Part shown: positions 36,652-37,842 of the stretch, piece by piece
Position numbering within the stretch: position 1 is the stretch's first letter
How the letters are laid out: each line of letters begins with the position of its first letter
Origin: Alphaproteobacteria bacterium
GTDB lineage: Bacteria > Pseudomonadota > Alphaproteobacteria > Micropepsales > Micropepsaceae
Assembly: GCA_016124635.1 (NCBI GenBank)
Contig: WGNJ01000034.1
Span: 1 to 37,842, forward strand
Reading direction: 5' to 3'
Length of the DNA stretch: 37,842 nucleotides
Position numbers and translations under genes: made by a program
The notes under the pieces: generated by a model
What the model was told of the DNA's origin: nothing
The model's database searches: none
Seen by the model: the letters and a program-made list of their open reading frames with translations, nothing else

Positions 36652-37129
36652 ATGTCCTATCCACTACGCCAGCTTGAGGCCCGACTGCAGAAGGTCGTCA
36701 CCGTGATCTCAACCGAGATCGAACAGGATGACCCGAAGCTCAAAGGCCAGTACGTCCACCGCGACAGCAGCGGCGACAAGTTCTTGTGGGGACCGACGCC
36801 CGAGATGCACAAGTTTCACAACGTCGAGTCGGTTGCTGAGGCCGATCACATCATGTTCCTGTGCCCGGCGTGCTTCGCCAAGAACGGCGGCGCCAAGGGC
36901 ACCCATCAGGTCATGGTGACGTTCGCCGGCCGGAACGTGCCTGAGCCCGCCGGCACTCACGACGCGAACGGTCAGCCGTCACGCTGGCAGAATCATCGGC
37001 GGCGCGTCGCTTGATGACTTGCAGCTGGCGCCGTCGATCTTGCTCGACGCCAAGCGTCCGGCGGATCAGGGTTGTCATTGGCACGGCTTCGTCGGCTCGA
37101 GCGGGATACCGCCCGGCCACGCCGGCTAG
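36652..37129 (+). pseudogene. Phage C-P-A-C-F-type protein gene broken by a frameshift
   Basis: The first frame gives 120 residues ending at 37014, but the natural continuation lies in the next frame. Before the break: R-Q-L-E-A-R-L-Q-K-V, A-D-H-I-M-F-L-C-P-A-C-F-A-K-N-G-G then G-T-H-Q-V-M-V-T-F. After skipping one base near 36985-36990 the protein reads R-I-I-G-G-A-S-L-D-D-L-Q-L-A-P-S-I-L and ends C-H-W-H-G-F-V-G-S-S-G-I-P-P-G-H-A-G, which restores the usual pattern of this phage protein group. The whole would have about 158 residues. A one-base indel, a sequencing error or, less likely, programmed shifting is responsible. It meets the minus-strand gene at a shared GCTAGC. Confidence 0.72.
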
Positions 37130-37299
37130 CCGTAGACCGCCCAATAGACGAAGAAGATCGCCAGCAGAGCGGCCGCGGCGACGATCATGGCGATCACCGA
37201 CGCATTGACCGTCAACGGCGTCGGTGCGCCGCACTTGGGACACTTCTCAGCGGTCGAACTGACCTCGCCGCCGCAGTCGTGGCACTTGATGAGAGCCAT
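37126..37299 (-). CDS. Zinc-ribbon membrane protein, 57 residues
   Basis: Begins M-A-L-I-K-C-H-D-C-G then K-C-P-K-C-G-A-P, a four-Cys zinc ribbon (C6, C9, C20, C23), followed by one membrane span (V-I-A-M-I-V-A-A-A-A-L-L-A-I-F-F-V-Y). Small proteins of this ribbon-plus-helix design are common in bacteria and phages. GGAG for translation lies in the loop of a strong hairpin directly upstream. Its stop shares bases with the stop of the convergent plus-strand gene. Shorter than many gene-length cut-offs but convincing. Confidence 0.72.
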   Translation of the reverse strand: MALIKCHDCGGEVSSTAEKCPKCGAPTPLTVNASVIAMIVAAAALLAIFFVYWAVYG

Positions 37300-37324
37300 A
37301 GGGCGGGACTCCTAGACCCGCCCT
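37300..37324 (-). promoter_or_regulatory. Hairpin presenting the Shine-Dalgarno sequence in its loop
   Basis: On the minus strand AGGGCGGG (37324-37317) pairs perfectly with CCCGCCCT (37307-37300); the nine-base loop contains GGAG, and the start codon begins at the very next base. The stem lies between SD and AUG, so folding shortens their effective distance and might tune translation, or a protein could bind it. Confidence 0.55.
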
Positions 37325-37355
37325 CGGCCCCCTGACAAGGCTCACAGTGCCACGG

Positions 37356-37487
37356 TCAGCCGCAAATGACGCTCGGACCGTGGGTGATGAAGGTCCAGAT
37401 CGTCTCGGTAAAGATGGCGCTGGCGAGGAAGATCCAGCCCAAACCCTTGCCCAACATCAAGGCATAGACGATAGCGCGCGCCATCAT
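37356..37487 (-). CDS. Tiny membrane-associated protein (43 residues)
   Basis: Starts with two consecutive ATG codons and reads A-R-A-I-V-Y-A-L-M-L-G-K-G-L-G-W-I-F-L-A then I-W-T-F-I-T-H-G-P. One or two weakly hydrophobic segments are visible. It overlaps the preceding tiny gene as ATGA, suggesting coupled translation. It is too short for a family match, and it could be non-coding, but the overlap and the clean downstream stop support it. Confidence 0.42.
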   Translation of the reverse strand: MMARAIVYALMLGKGLGWIFLASAIFTETIWTFITHGPSVICG

Positions 37488-37594
37488 AGCGGCGACCGCA
37501 GCGCGACTGCGGCAATGAGGAGAACGAAGAGGATCAGATTGAGGGCGTGGCTGAGAATCGCCACAATGGTCGAAGCCTTCGGCATGGGGTCCAT
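37484..37594 (-). CDS. Tiny single-span membrane protein (36 residues)
   Basis: Reads M-D-P-M-P-K-A-S-T-I-V, then a hydrophobic stretch L-N-L-I-L-F-V-L-L-I-A-A-V-A-L. One membrane helix, cytoplasmic or periplasmic ends of a few residues. The start may be the first ATG or the one three codons later, which has GGATGG upstream. Tail overlap ATGA with the 43-residue gene. It is the right-most gene of a leftward group of three. Confidence 0.42.
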   Translation of the reverse strand: MDPMPKASTIVAILSHALNLILFVLLIAAVALRSPL

Positions 37595-37799
37595 CCGTGC
37601 TTGGGGGTTAGGCCTCGCTTCGGCGTTCCAGCGCCGGGCGGGGCCGCTGCTTGTGTCAAGCAACGTGTCAAGTCTGACCCCTCACCACCTAATTCGCGGT
37701 TACTTTGGGGGTTTAGACTTTCGATCTTTTTGGGGTGCGATTGCGCCGTTTTTCGTGCCGGCGTCGGTCTAAACTTGCTGGGAAATCCGCGGCGCCTAT
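37595..37799. other. Gene-free right end
   Basis: About 200 bases without a convincing gene. Less GC-rich than the rest. Contains a repeated GTGTCAAG and an inverted GTTTAGAC (37711-37718)/GTCTAAAC (37767-37774), then the partial tRNA. The layout fits an attachment region with integrase arm sites. Confidence 0.4.
37653..37672 (+). repeat. Direct repeat GTGTCAAG, two copies 12 bp apart
   Basis: Copies at 37653-37660 and 37665-37672. On the minus strand they read CTTGACAC. Period 12 and proximity to a tRNA fragment suggest integrase arm-type sites. They could also be two -35-like boxes, but no matching -10 is seen. Confidence 0.45.
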
Positions 37800-37842
37800 C
37801 GGTTTAGCAAACCGCCGCCTTCAGCCTCTCGGCCACAGCTCC
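37800..37842 (-). tRNA. 5' half of tRNA-Ser(GCT)
   Basis: Minus strand from 37842: acceptor start GGAGCTG, TG, D-arm GCC-GAGAGGCTGAA-GGC, then the anticodon stem-loop GGTTTGCTAAACC with anticodon GCT. After about 37800 the sequence no longer matches a tRNA: there is no variable arm or T-arm (no GGTTCGAATCC-like segment) in the next 100 bases. So only the 5' half is present. Best explained as a phage attachment junction in the anticodon arm. Confidence 0.7.

Noticed and set aside
37753..37842. Complete tRNA-Ser gene
   Set aside because: No variable arm, T-arm or 3' acceptor strand can be found after the anticodon arm.

Overview
The window looks like most of a temperate, contractile-tailed (myovirus-type) phage or prophage from a high-GC Gram-negative bacterium, probably a proteobacterium. 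The evidence is a complete head, sheath, tube and baseplate gene order, a lysis cassette with a GH19 endolysin and an embedded lipoprotein (spanin) gene that only makes sense with an outer membrane, and a partial tRNA-Ser(GCT) at the extreme right end. Host and phage names cannot be assigned from the sequence alone. The replication, integration and main repressor genes are not visible and presumably lie left of base 1.

Layout. 1-2455 (minus strand): a compact leftward operon with a J-domain protein, a zinc-ribbon protein, two unknowns, a small HTH protein and an HNH-like zinc protein, then the first 25 codons of an IS1595-type transposase cut by the window edge. 2456-2572: a divergent promoter region with two operator-like palindromes. 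2573-9758: packaging and head genes (TerS, TerL, portal, scaffold/protease, major capsid). 9780-13284: connector and tail-completion genes interrupted by two GIY-YIG endonuclease genes. 13317-16691: sheath, tube, and tail assembly chaperone with a programmed -1 frameshift. 16688-17685: an antisense membrane gene and a third GIY-YIG gene. 17678-24269: tape measure and the Mu-like baseplate series (gp43/44/45/46/47/48 equivalents). 24286-32531: fibre and adhesin region, including a tandem paralogue pair and a 707-residue protein built of 45 near-perfect 14-residue repeats. 32528-34700: lysis cassette (GH19 endolysin, membrane-anchored PAS protein, holin-like protein, overlapping spanins). 34870-37594: small accessory genes on both strands, at least one broken by a frameshift. 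37595-37842: gene-free DNA ending in the 5' half of a tRNA-Ser gene, a candidate attachment site.

How it fits together. A 15-bp palindrome, GGGTA-N5-TACCC, occurs three times perfectly and once imperfectly: in the 2.5-kb divergent promoter, just upstream of the HTH gene, and between the divergent genes at 36.5 kb. I infer one repressor coordinating three transcription units. Most structural genes overlap as ATGA, GTGA or TGATG, so the late region is probably translated by coupling. The most notable items are the 14-residue repeat protein with a strict Trp ladder, the PAS-domain protein inside the lysis cassette, the operator network, the structured RNA-like segment after the capsid gene, and the frameshift signals. 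The hexamer GCCGGC is strongly over-represented in the phage genes but nearly absent from the GIY-YIG genes, which marks those as recent arrivals.
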